From positions 62,001-126,000 of the forward strand of contig NW_026516781.1 in assembly GCF_025766255.1 (NCBI RefSeq): a stretch of DNA of 64,000 bases, given 5' to 3'. This document shows, piece by piece, positions 10,288 to 22,200 of the stretch (position 1 is its first letter; every line of letters begins with the position of its first letter). The position numbers were made by a program, and so were the translations under genes. Below the pieces are notes generated by a model. The model saw nothing but the letters and a program-made list of their open reading frames with translations, was not told the origin of the DNA and did not search any database. Source of the DNA: Zychaea mexicana (Eukaryota > Mucoromycota > Mucoromycetes > Mucorales > Lichtheimiaceae).

Positions 10288-13200
10288 GCCATACCATTAA
10301 CACACAGCATGTCTGCTATTTTATTATCCTTGTACTCTTTTACATAGCATTCAACATTCCCATTACGACAGGATATGCACATCATTTCTTTACCATTTGC
10401 TCATCATTTGTATACCTTTACTATACTAGATACACCCTACTTGCTAATTTAATGCAACATTTCAATTAATTCCTTTTTTCGTTATGATATACACCCATTA
10501 CATTATTGCACTACTCGTGTATTATAATCTTTTTATATAAAAATTTAATTTCTACTGTACATCATCAAGTTATAGAATATGCAAGAGCAAGCGTCAGTTT
10601 ACTCGTCTCTTGTTTGTCTCATACTTTGAAAGGGCATAAAATAAGTAAATCTTCTAGGTAGTGGTACTACCAATCACTAGACTGTGGAAAATGATCAACC
10701 TAAATATGGGAAACTAACATCGATATAAATATGTAAATAACTCTATGATCATAAGTATATAGTAACATAGCAAAGTTGTATAAGAATGCTCTAAACACGA
10801 AAGATGATATTTGTACTGTCTCTTTCGTGGCACATAGCAGCAGCAGTTTTGATGATAACTGAGCCCAAATAGAGCCGCTAGCAGGAACGCTACCACTACC
10901 ACCACTCTCTATTTCTCGGTTGGCAGAGTCTTGCTCGACAGTTTTGGATCCAGATGGAAACCCTACCATCCATAAACCATAAAGTCTTTGAGCACAAACA
11001 TAGGTTGTAGTGATGTCTTGATAAATTTATATTATACTAATTCTGTTTATTGCCTGTCCTTTCATTTGATTGTTTCTAAGAGATGCTGTATGTATTACTT
11101 CCCACTCTAAAGGAGCCTCCACTACTATATAACGCTAAACTTCCTGTATGGAGAAATATTGTACTGTCTAGATGACGATGAAGAAAGTTAAACAGGGGAT
11201 TGATCTCTTTGAAACTCGCTTTACATGAATGTACGTTACTTCTAGGACATTATGTTGTAATGAGATTCTTCATTTATTGAAAGATGACTTTCATTATACA
11301 TAGAGACGATCTGTGGTCGTATATGGATGATTACCCCATTCGGCGACTTGAATCCGTTTCTGCCATGCTTTCGGTTGATGTAATCTTTTTTACATGACAT
11401 ACAATATAATAACTCAACTCGACCATATATTCACGTTTGGTCCATTTAAAGCATTTATTTAGATATCGTTTAAATAGATTTGAGCTTGAATTAATAGTAG
11501 CTAAGAGGTAGAAATGCCCGATTTTGTGTATATACTGTAGTACAAAATGCTTGCATGATATATATGCTCGCTGAGACAAACATTCAAGTTATTTGCTATG
11601 TCACTGCTTATGAATTTCAAGTCATGGTCACTTTGTCGCATAGTAGTATCTATGCAGCGGCACAGTCGGGGACACAAATCGCATATCAGTAAAGAACATA
11701 TGATAGACTGATACAAGTAAGATGCCCCTTCTTTGGCCCCTGTACATGTGGTGGATAGAAACTGTTCGTAAAGACCATCATACTGGTTAACAGGGTAAGA
11801 CCCACAATTGTTTCAATCTTTGGTATATGTAGGTCCCTTTTGAGGAACCAAGTGCATAGTAGCATTCAAATTATGCATATGGTTCCGAATAAGCATTGTT
11901 AGACCCCATCTGCCTTCGACGCATTTGTGTTGTTGATGTGTTCAGATACATGTATTTATTCTTTAAAAACCATACTTGCTATAATTTTCTCAATGATCGC
12001 AACCTAGCCGGCAGGAATAGATATAAAGGATGAATTTTTTTAGTACAGCAGTAGCAAGTATCTAAAAACATACATATACACATCACGACTACTGGGTTAA
12101 GCATTTTTTATCTGATATGTATTTTTCTCTGCTGTTGTATACATACAAGTCGTCTTCACAGTCAAACAAATAAAAGCTATGCAAGAGAAATACTCAGAAA
12201 AGAGTAAGCACAATGTTAGAGTTTGCTTATTCTTTAGTTCTTTATACTGCTTTATGTTCAAGAAAGAAACAAAAGCGACAACAAAGTCAATTGTCGCCTG
12301 CCCAAAGATTATGCCTCGGTTCCATCCAACACAGCTTTACCACGATTGTGCAGGTGGTGCCACGATGATACCATTACAGCATTTCTCGTAAGTTCTTGAG
12401 CAAACATTGATCAGATATCTATAGCAAGCGGGATAGGAGAGAGAGAGAAGCTCTGTACAACAATATCCGGTACAGTTTTGCTTTACCAAGGAGGAGAAAC
12501 CTTATCGGTATTGTCTTTGACAAGTTTTTCATAGTGATGGTTTACAAAAGAGATTGGCGACCTAAATAAAAGTAAAGGATACGAGTTAAGCATTGTCATA
12601 AAGAGTTGTTGTTGCCCTCTGGCCAAAAAAAAAAGAGGACTTTGTTAACAAACCGTCTCCATATTGAAGATGAGAAAAAATAGAAAACCTTACTGAATAC
12701 AAAGGTGTGTCACGATGGACGAGATGTGGTGATACAAACTTGAAAGTATAGCGTCATTTATTCTTTTATGATAGTAGAAAAAAAAAGCTCTGTCGTCATT
12801 AGAATTATTGTGTAACTCCCTTCACAACTCAGCATGCATCATTTCATCAGTGTACATGTAGAGAAGAAAGCAAACGTAGAGATCTTGATTACTGCTGTAC
12901 CTAGAGCTTGTCGACACAATATTTTAAGATCTTGATACAATTAGCCCCTCGTTACTTCTTGTGGTGTTCGTGAACAGATATCAATGTTGTATGATGATGT
13001 AAGTATGTACGAAAGTATGCGCACGTGTACATGATATCCTGTATATGTAGATCTATGATGATGGTGATGATGAAAAAAAAGTCAGCAGTTTATTTCTCTT
13101 GGGTAAGAACGGAGTAGAGTATGTACTAAGCGGCGACAACTTTTTTGGGCCACAGTATGTAGATAATAAAAATATCAACAAACCAGTTTCCTCTCCTTAT

Positions 13201-13649
13201 TTTATCGTAATTGTAACGTCAAGAACGAAATAGAGATAGTGTATGCGTTTGATAATGAATGTTCACGAGAATCGTATTATATGTGCTTTGCAAAAAGAGG
13301 GCACCTTTAACCATGTCATGCAGGGTTCTAATCGGACCAGTAGTCAATGGCAAAATTCGCGCACTGACATATTCGGGCATTTTGTGTTATTGTGCGCGTG
13401 TGCCTGAATTTTCATTTTTACTACTTACTGAGTTCCTATTAAGGGGGAGGTGGTTCTTTGAACTATTTGTTATTGAGCGAGCACAAGTGACATTTTTACC
13501 CTATTTAAAACTCTGTTATTCGTTTGTGCGTGTCACACTTTCTCCATTATTTTGCATTGACTGCAACTTTTTTTTTCCTCTTTACTTCTTTCTTTTGTGT
13601 CTTTGTTTTTTTTTTACACCTATCCAGTCCGCAAACAGCAAATAAGAAC
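10288..13649. other. Gene-poor AT-rich region, 3.4 kb
   Basis: Only short frames without protein character are present on either strand. No transposon ends, tRNA-like cloverleaf or tandem array were recognised. The last 200 bp are pyrimidine-rich and would include the antiporter promoter and 5'UTR. Confidence 0.55.
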
Positions 13650-15928
13650 ATGGATAGCGATGACTTGGTTTCGATCATAATAGCACTTTTTGGTGGATTT
13701 ATTGTCGTTTACGGCTTGTATTCTCTCGCCATCAAAGAGAAACTATACATATCCGAAGCAGGTGAGTGGCCATTGTTTTTATTAATCATGCATGATATTA
13801 TTCACTGCTATCCTTATTGCTGCCTGACTTGGTCAAACTTGAACTTTTTTCTTAAACTGACGTGTTTTCTTCTTCTTCTTCTTCTTATCAGTGCTGGCGA
13901 CATTATGTGGAATGCTCTTCCGTTTAGCAGCAACACAAGACTCGATGCCGGTTTGGGAGCATCAAAATGACTTGAACCGACAGTTTAGTCGGATCGTTAT
14001 TGCTGTGCAAGTAAAGTACCTTTTCGAAAAAAAATGGCATCATGCTCATGACGAGCGTTTTACTGCCAATTCATTTCTTCTTCTTTTTCATATACGAATA
14101 CGTTTATTTTTCTTAAAAAAAATAGGTGATGGCTACCGGTGTTGCGTTACCGAAAAAGTATCTATGGAAAGAATGGAAATCGATGTTCATGCTGCTCGTG
14201 CCCGTGATGAGCTGGATGTGGATGGTCAGCGGTTTGTGTGTCTGGTGGATGATACCCAACCTGAAATTTGTAAGTTCACCGTTTTTTTTAAGACAGAAAA
14301 AACTGTATCCTGAAACTAACTGTTACAACTTTGAAACTTCTGTAATACGTAGTTGGAAGCCTTGATGATTGCATCATGTTTTACGCCAACCGATCCAGTA
14401 AAGTGTTTTCTTTCTTTCTTGTGGTTGTACTGTATGATCTTTTTCTGTTTTGTATTAAAAAACATATTTCATCAAGGTACTTGCCAACTCGATCGTGCAA
14501 GGGCGCTTCGCGGAAAAATACGTTCCCGTTCATATTCGCAATATGCTGGCTGCAGAAAGGTAATACATCGTTACACTACACGATTTATCCGTTCGTGTTA
14601 TCGTTACAGATGACATGTAAAACGCGCCAAGAAGGCTGAAACAAAAAAAAACATCGTTTTCTCACTTTATCTTTTTCTCATACTAGTGGCGCTAATGACG
14701 GTTTAGGATTCCCGTTCTTATTCCTTGCCACTTACTTGATCCAACTATCGGCCGGCAACGCTTTGTTGGAATGGAGTTATCATATCATGTTTTATGAGAT
14801 TGCATTCTCGATCGTGTGTGGCATAGCTGTTGGTTATTTGGCACGGAAAGTACTCCGATTCTCCCATGAAAAGTAAGCATCATTCCTAATGCATACAACT
14901 TGTGTGTGGGCAGTGTGTGTAACATAAGCTACAGCTAAATGATTACTGACTTTTTACAAACGTACGTGTATATTAGGAAACTAGTGGATGAAGAATCATT
15001 CGCTGTATATCCACTTGTGCTTGCAGTAAGTCAAAGTGCATATTATGCTTTATGACATTCTAAAAAATGTAAGAGAAGCTCAAGACATATTTAAATGTAC
15101 ATATGTAAATTTTGTAGTTGTTCTTGACGGGAGCCGTAGGACTTTTGGGAAGCGATGACCTGTTGGCTTGTTTCATCGCAGGAAACGCGTTCACATGGGA
15201 CGGATGGTATCACGTCGAAACCAAAAACGCAGCTGGTGTGATGCAAGCCATGGATATGTTATTGAACTTGGGCATGTTCATGTACATTGGTTTCATCATG
15301 GTAATTTACCTTTCGCAGCTTGATATTTCGCACCTTATTTCTCCACACACGTTATTAATGTAGTAAGCAAACCACTGAACCTTTTTTATTATTATATAGC
15401 CATGGACATCGTGGATCGAGTTGGGTTTGTCACGACTTTTGTTACTTGCAGTACTGGTTCACCTGTTCCGTCGTCTACCCGCAATGCTACTGGCATATAA
15501 ATTCATTCCGTCGATTCGATCCTTTTCTGAAGCCGTGTTTTCTGGCTGGTTCGGTCCCATGGGTGTGGGATCCGTGTTTTATTGCGCAGTAGCAGTCGAG
15601 ATCATGAATGCTGACGGCAATAGAAGTATCTCATATGAAGCCGCACAATATCTTGAACCAGTCGTGTATTTCATTGTTCTGTCATCCATTATTGTACATG
15701 GTCTCAGTATCCCCGTATACCAAGCAACCAAGCACACAGTCAAGCATGTTGCTGCTGTGCGACAACAAGGAGGTCATCATTATTCTGATCTGGAACGTGC
15801 TCCGGTAAGATATTCTTTACTATGGCTCTTGTATTTTGCACTGTGACGCCCCACACTAACTTGCTTACTTATATCAACAGATCAATTATGGTCGTAGCGC
15901 TAGTTATGGATCATCTTCGTCTGAGTAG
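13650..15928 (+). CDS. Na+/H+ antiporter, Nha1/Sod2-like (CPA1)
   Basis: Ten exons: 13650..13761, 13892..14010, 14126..14269, 14353..14397, 14477..14559, 14687..14872, 14977..15025, 15118..15300, 15400..15804, 15881..15928 (457 aa). All junction phases close. The protein is almost wholly membrane-embedded. Motifs of fungal plasma-membrane alkali cation/H+ antiporters are present: MIASCFTPTDPVLANSIVQG with the Thr-Asp ion-binding pair, AESGANDGLGFPF with the conserved Asn-Asp pair, and NAFTWDGWYH. The product is expected to export Na+ (and K+) in exchange for protons. The length is near S. pombe Sod2 (about 470 aa). The long hydrophilic C-terminal tail of S. cerevisiae Nha1 is missing, and the last exon encodes only 15 residues. 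The start MDSDDL precedes the first membrane span directly. Confidence 0.93.
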
Positions 15929-16293
15929 CGTCGTCAACTGCTGTTGGTGCAGCTTGGAACACATACTACACACATAGCATATATACATATACCTTGTTTT
16001 CTTGGTTACTTCTCTTTCCTTTTAGCGTTCATCATTTCTACATATAGATTGAGTATACCCTCATCTCAAACCCCTCACTTGTTATCAATTGTAGCTTTAG
16101 CAAGAGATTATAAATATATGTACTTAATCCACAATAACATGATAATCAAAGTGGGCAACAAACAAAAATTCAAAGACCGGAGGAAGTAAGGGCGGGGCGA
16201 TGGGCGGGTGGTCCGAGCCGGGGCTGAGCTTGACAAGTGAGAGGACTCCTTGAAAGCTAATACTCCTTCTCTTTTTGCATATCCACGGCAACG

Positions 16294-17170
16294 ATGAAGT
16301 AAGAACATGATGAGGGCTATGTTAGGTTAAAACGAACGCCACGATTGAATGGATACATGGATTAGACGGACGGATGTATTGATGCGTTTATATTGGATGG
16401 ATGGATGAATGGAACTCTATAGGCTCGAGATTTGCTCCTTCTCCGGCTACAAGATCTACCCCTCCAAGGGTAAGGTTTACGTTCGCAGCGACAGCAGGTA
16501 AATTATTAAACTCTTTTGAAATACAATGCGGGGTATTTTATACATTTATGAACACTTTTATAACTTTTTATGTTTAAATTAAAAAAATAGAGTGAGTAAT
16601 TCAACAATTTTCTTCCCCATTCACGATCATGCGCAATCGAAAAAAACGAAACGAAAAAAAACAACGCGAAAATTTAAACAGTGAAGAAAAAAAAATTAAT
16701 TAATCGTTGCTGTGTATTCAAAAAAAAATTATTAGACCTTCCGTTTCCTCAACGGTAAGGCCGAATCGTACTTCCTTCAGCGTTTGAGCCCCCGTAAGAT
16801 CCGATGGACTCAAATCTACCGTCGCCTCAACAAGAAGGGTGTCACTGAACAGGTTGTCAAGAAGCGCACCCGCCGCACCGTCAAGGCCGAGCGTGCCGTT
16901 GGTGGTTCCTCGTGGGATGAAATCCGCGCCAAGCGTGCCGAGAAGCCCGAAGTCCGTGCTGCTGCTCGTCAGGCCGCTATTGAGAAGAGCAAGGAGAAGG
17001 CTAAGGCCAAGGGTGCTGCCAAGAAGGTATAGTAACTCGCTAATCTTTGTGGGGTTGCTCACTGATAAATCCTGGAATGGGTGTTTTTTTTAAAAATTAT
17101 GAATTGGGCTTATTGTATATTGATAACTTACCTGGTTGTTGTCTTGTTTGTTTAGGCTGGTAAGCAGTAA
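16294..17170 (+). CDS. RPL24: 60S ribosomal protein eL24
   Basis: Model: 16294..16298, 16423..16497, 16591 (one nucleotide), 16736..17026, 17156..17170 (128 aa). The protein opens MKLEICSFSGYKIYPSKGK, typical of eL24, then TFRFLN, PRKIRWTQIYRR and a Lys/Ala-rich C-terminus. eL24 bridges the large and small subunits. Exon 1 carries only ATGAA. Exon 2 ends in phase 2 (AG|GTAAAT), but the next obvious exon starts in phase 0 (ACC TTC CGT), so direct joining breaks the frame. A single A at 16591, flanked by TAG and GTGAGT, completes an AGA codon and gives RSDSRTFRFLN with no gap against known eL24 proteins. Skipping it would give a TGA at 16785. A one-base deletion in the sequence would explain the same data. 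Confidence 0.93.
16591..16591 (+). other. RPL24: Predicted 1-nt microexon of RPL24
   Basis: The sequence AAATAG|A|GTGAGT places one base between an acceptor AG and a consensus donor, 93 nt after the previous donor and 144 nt before the next acceptor. Its inclusion restores the eL24 frame exactly. After removal of the first intron the junction becomes AGCAGA|GTGAGT, a strong donor, so stepwise splicing is feasible. Confidence 0.6.
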
Positions 17171-17756
17171 AAATATCTTTTATAAACTGCTTCTGGACAA
17201 AAACGTCAAATTGCCCCTCCTATCCTACGCATAATAAAACGACCTCTGTTCTCTCTCAACTCTATTTTTCTTTTTTCCTGTGGATGCGTGTTTTAAAATA
17301 AGGCACCTGGCTTGCTCGTGTTTCTTTATGTTGGAGCTCGAGGTGTCTGAGTACAATGGTTGAAACGGAGAGATGGAAGAATGAAAAGAGGACATGGTTG
17401 ATCTTTTTCCGGACCTGTGGTGCATGCTTAAGAAAATAAAGATGTATCGTTGACAGGGAACAAAAGAAAATACCGATCTGGTGGTTGTTGTGGAGGTGGA
17501 GGTGTGTATCACATCATAGATGCAAATGTACTTGATGGGGATGCAGGGATACAGCATGCGGCGACAGAAAACGGGAGTAATTTTTAAAGTTGACCTCGAT
17601 AACTCAGTTGATGTCGAGGGGATAAGATAAATCGCTTAGTAATACATACATTTATAGCTACAATTTACATTGGAAAGATGTGGTATTTGCATAATTGTGT
17701 ACGGTACTACAGTATGTGTGGCTGGCTGATCTAATCAATCGTGTGATCAATATGTT

Positions 17757-17770
17757 GTTACCATGGTAAC
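17757..17770. promoter_or_regulatory. Perfect 14-bp X-box-like palindrome
   Basis: GTTACCATGGTAAC is a complete inverted repeat matching the RFX-family X-box consensus (GTNRCC, 0-3 nt, RGYAAC). It lies at the edge of the tandem array, whose units repeat a related site. Binding is inference. Confidence 0.4.
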
Positions 17771-17776
17771 TGTCAA

Positions 17777-18345
17777 CTGTCTTGGCGACTGTAACCAGGA
17801 TTATATGTTGCCACAGCAATCAGCCCCATTGCGTTCTTCTGTTTCTTTGGTACATCTTGACGAAATAAATTAACGTTGACTTTTAACTGTCTTGGCAACT
17901 GTAACCAGGAATTTATGTTGCCATAGCAATCAGTCCCAACAAGACCCATAAATAGGTTTCTTTGGTACATCTTGATGAAATAAATTTGCGGTAACTGTTT
18001 ACTGTCTTGGCAATTGTAACCAGGATTTCTATGTTGCCACAGCAATCAGCCCCATTGCGTTCTTCTTTTTCTCTGGTACATCTTGACGGAGCAAATTTAC
18101 GGTAACTATTGTCTGTCTTGGCAACTGTAACCAAGATTTAATGTTGCCATAGCAATCAGTCCGAGCAAGGCCCAGAAATAGGCCAAAATGATTTGCGTTC
18201 TTGGATTCCTTTGGCAAATCTTGACGAGATAAGTTTACTGTATGACTGTTGTCTGTCTTGGCAACTGTAACCAAAATTTTATGTTGCCATAGCAGTCAGC
18301 CCCATTGCGTTCATCTTTTTCCTTGATACATCTTGGTGAAACAAG
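17777..18345. repeat. Five-copy alternating tandem repeat with X-box-like sites
   Basis: Units start near 17777, 17887, 18002, 18113 and 18253, so periods are about 110, 115, 111 and 140 bp. Each opens CTGTCTTGGC, then has a TGTAACCA block and a near-palindrome GTTGCCAYAGCARTC. Copies 1, 3 and 5 share a CCCCATTGCGTTC segment. Copies 2 and 4 share a different segment around AAATAGG. The array is therefore an A-B-A-B-A higher-order repeat. Confidence 0.9.
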
Positions 18346-18902
18346 TAAAAGTTATTCAAGGATACAAAAATACTTTGATTCAAAGTTTTTGAAGTAAAAT
18401 CGAAACGCTGACATCAGAAAGTGATCCGCTAATTTTACACCTGTTTTAAATATTTAACGCCCATGTCCGGTTAGATGAGTCTGAAACAGAAAAAAAAAAG
18501 ACAGATCTTCAATTGCTGGATATGCGTTATGCCCCGCTTCCTTATTTCCACATATGATGGGTTAAGTACACTTCAATCAAAGTAACCTGAAGTAAATGAT
18601 GTACGACATAAAATAAGAAATTGACGTGCAACCAGCTCAACTGGACACTGTGGGTCGTGTGTACCCAAAACTCGGGATTCTTTTTATCCGAAAGAGAATA
18701 GAATAGCAGGATCGACAGCAATGACCCTTTTTTTATTTCCTCACGTGGAGCTTGAAAAAACAAAAACAATGTTTTATTTTCCCGCTCACCGTTTGGCATT
18801 CTTATTTTCGTACCTGTTTTAACTCGCTATACTCTCCTTTAGTCTTTCCCTCACTCCCACACCTCTCTATCCTTTCCTTTTTCTCTCTCGACCTCACCTA
18901 CT

Positions 18903-18910
18903 TATAAAAA
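18903..18910 (+). promoter_or_regulatory. Possible TATA box of the flippase gene
   Basis: TATAAAAA follows a long pyrimidine-rich stretch, about 310 nt upstream of the P4-ATPase ATG. The distance implies a long leader or a 5'UTR intron. Confidence 0.3.
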
Positions 18911-19220
18911 GACGAGGTGTCGACCAAATACTTTCCTTTATTCTCCTCTTCCTCTACCCGCCAAAAAGAAACTTGAACCCTGCGCGCACCCCCTTTTGTT
19001 CATGCAATAACATTTTTCTACATCATACTACTACCAGCTGCCAGGTAAACCAACTCAACCAACGTGCATACATACATACACGGCATGGAAACCAAAGAAA
19101 CCATATAAAACTAATCTGGATTTCTTCCTGCTCGACAATATAGTTTCATTTTCCTCCCGACTCTTCCATTCTCACACAGACACCGCTGAAAACACTCTCT
19201 CCATATACGCACACAAACTC

Positions 19221-22200
19221 ATGAGCAGCAAACGAGTACGGTTCAAGTCCGCGTTCCGACGACGAAAACATGGCAATGACGAAAATGACGACGATGACAC
19301 TGATGCATCCGGGGGTTTGCGACGTATGGATTCCCGATCGTCGTACATGCAACAACGCCGCAGTGTCTATGTTAACATGGACCTACCGGCGACCGAGTTT
19401 GACGAAAAGGGACGACGCAAGCAAAAGATCAATATCTCGAACCGTATTCGGACAGCCAAATACACGCCGCTGTCATTCATACCCAAGAATTTGTTTGAGC
19501 AGTTCAGAAACGTCGCCAACCTGTATTTCTTGTTTCTCGTCATCTTGCAGTGTATTCCAATTTTCGGTGTAGTTGAGCCGGCCGTCTCGGCCCTGCCGCT
19601 GATAGCAATCTTGGTTATTACCGCTATCAAGGACGCCATAGAGGACTGGAAGCGTAATCAGAGCGACGACCGCGTGAATAATGCAAAAACACTTACTCTG
19701 ACGAATTGGCGCAATGTCAACATGCCCGATAATGCGGGTGGGTTCTTTGCTAGCTTCATTGGTTTCTTTTATGTCATGGCCGGTGTCGAAAACAAGTATG
19801 CACAGGCTTATAGAGCATTCTTGGCCAAGCGGAAAAGCAATGGTGGCCAAAAGAAGAAGATGAAAAAGGAACGATCCCGCCGAGGCACTGAGGATAAGTT
19901 GCCATTGACGGAATTGAACTTGCCCTCTTCATCTGCGTCCTCTCAGCATCAGTCCGAGCGAACCAACACTATTCATCAAGAAATCCCTGATAACCACCAT
20001 CACAATAACAGTCGACCCATGCGCCAGAATAGCAGGTTCAGGCTACGGTCCAATACACTGCGATCCATGTTTCGCAACAAACCGTATAATCCAAACAAAA
20101 TTCGTCACTCAGTCTTGTATCGCATCGATAGCACGCCTGGACCTTCCTCACGCCGTGACTCTACGGTCCACCCAGCATTGCTACCGCCGGTTAAAACACA
20201 TTTGGAAGGCCCTCTGGCAGCCAACGGCGATGTTGCATGGAAGCCGACGGCATGGAAAGACGTCAATCCGGGCGACTATATCTTGATTAGAAATGACGAA
20301 GACGTGCCTGCAGATATTGTCATCTTGTCGACATCCGATCCAGACCACATCTGCTACATTGAGACGCAAAACCTGGATGGCGAAACCAACTTAAAAGTAC
20401 GCCAAGCTCTTGTTGCAACGAGCGAAGTCAATTCCGTCAAGGATTGTCAGCTTGCCGAGTTTTATATCGAGAGCGAACCACCCCACGTCAACTTGTATCA
20501 GTACAGCGGTGTTCTCAAGTGGCAGATCCAGAACCAACAGACCATGGAGTCTCAAGTGGCCCATGAAAAGACAGAGGCGGTGACGTACAATAATATTCTG
20601 TTGCGTGGTTGTGTTGTCCGTAACACCGAGTGGGTCATTGGTGTCGTCGTGTACACTGGTGATGAAACCAAGATCATGATGAATACCGGTCGTACGCCTT
20701 CCAAGCGAAGCAAGATGGCTAAAAAGACCAATCCGCACGTAAGCTTCGTCTCGCTATTTTCTAATCATTAATGTGTACACACCTTATTAACTTTTTGGGA
20801 GTATACTTTATTTTAGGTAATTGCCAATTTTGTCATCTTGGCTGTTATATGTATCATCAGTTCAGTGATGGATAGCATCCTGTTCAGATCTGAAGGATCT
20901 GCTCGGTTCTTTGACTTTGAAATCAGTGGAACAAATGCGTCCTATGATGGTTTCTTGACATTTTGGTATGTTCTCTTTCTCTCCTCTTCTTACCTTTTAC
21001 AAATATGCGCATTTTTTCTAATAACAAAAGCTTTCTTGTTTGTTTCTAGGGTTACACTAATTCTGTATCAGAACATTGTCCCTATCTCACTGTACATTTC
21101 CGTTGAAATTGTCAAGACATTTGCTGTAAGTCTTATGCTAGCATAATTAGTCTTTTAAATTCTTTACTGACAGTATTAGACTATACATAAACTAACATAA
21201 AACTACATGTCGACAGGCCTACTTTATTTATTCGGATATCGACATGTATCATCCAGAAACTGACACGCCATGTGTCGCCAAAACATGGAACATTTCCGAC
21301 GACTTGGGCCAGATCGAATACATTTTTTCTGACAAAACTGGCACGTTGACGCAGAACGTCATGGAATATCGCAAATGTACCATCAATGGTGTCAAGTATG
21401 GTCTAGGCACTACAGAAGCATCCATGGGCGCCAAGATCCGTGAAGCCGTGGAAAAGCGACAAACCAAGCACCAGATCGACCGCGACGATATTGATGTTTT
21501 AAACGATAATAGCAGCAGTACATTGAACAACAACAACGATGGTACAGCAGCACTCGAGCAGGCCAAAAAGGAAATGTATGCCAAACAAGCACAATTGTTT
21601 CAAAACGACCACGTTGGTCCAAACCCGACGTTTATCGATCCAAAACTCTTTGACGATTTGGCAGAGACCGAAGTTTCACAGTCCATTTTTATCACTCACT
21701 TTTTCATGACACTTGCACTATGTCATACCGTCATTGCTGAACGGCCCGATTCGGAGAATGACCCAAATAGAATCGAGTACAAGGCACAGAGTCCCGACGA
21801 AGCTGCCTTGGTCGCTACGGCAAGAGACTGTGGGTTCGTGTTTGTTGGTCGTGAAGCAAACACGATTCACGTGAAGATCAAGGGAGAGGACAAGTATTTC
21901 GAAATCCTCAATGTGCTAGAGTTTAACTCGACCAGAAAGCGCATGAGTGTCATCTTGAAACCTCATGATAGTGACAAAATTATCCTGCTGTGTAAAGGTG
22001 CCGATTCGATCATTTATGAACGGTTGTGTAATGACTTTGGCGACCAAAAGGAATTGCAAACTACACAAGAAGAGATTCGTAATAACACCAGTGCTCACTT
22101 GGAAGACTTTGCCAATGAAGGTATGTACTATGCTTTTAGAGTTTCAGCGATGATTTGATGAAAAGAACAACAACACCCTAACACTGACACAAAAACTACT

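Larger units (their letters stand above)
17171..19220. other. Intergenic with tandem array, 2 kb
   Basis: The region between RPL24 and the flippase gene. It holds the tandem array at 17777-18345 and a perfect palindrome at 17757. The right part is pyrimidine-rich, with a TATA-like site at 18903 and a long 5' leader. Minus-strand frames over the array are products of the repeat and not genes. Confidence 0.65.

Noticed and set aside
17773..18274. Three overlapping minus-strand frames of 70-90 codons
   Set aside because: They are produced by the tandem array; each repeats the same peptide because the DNA unit repeats, with no start or promoter context.
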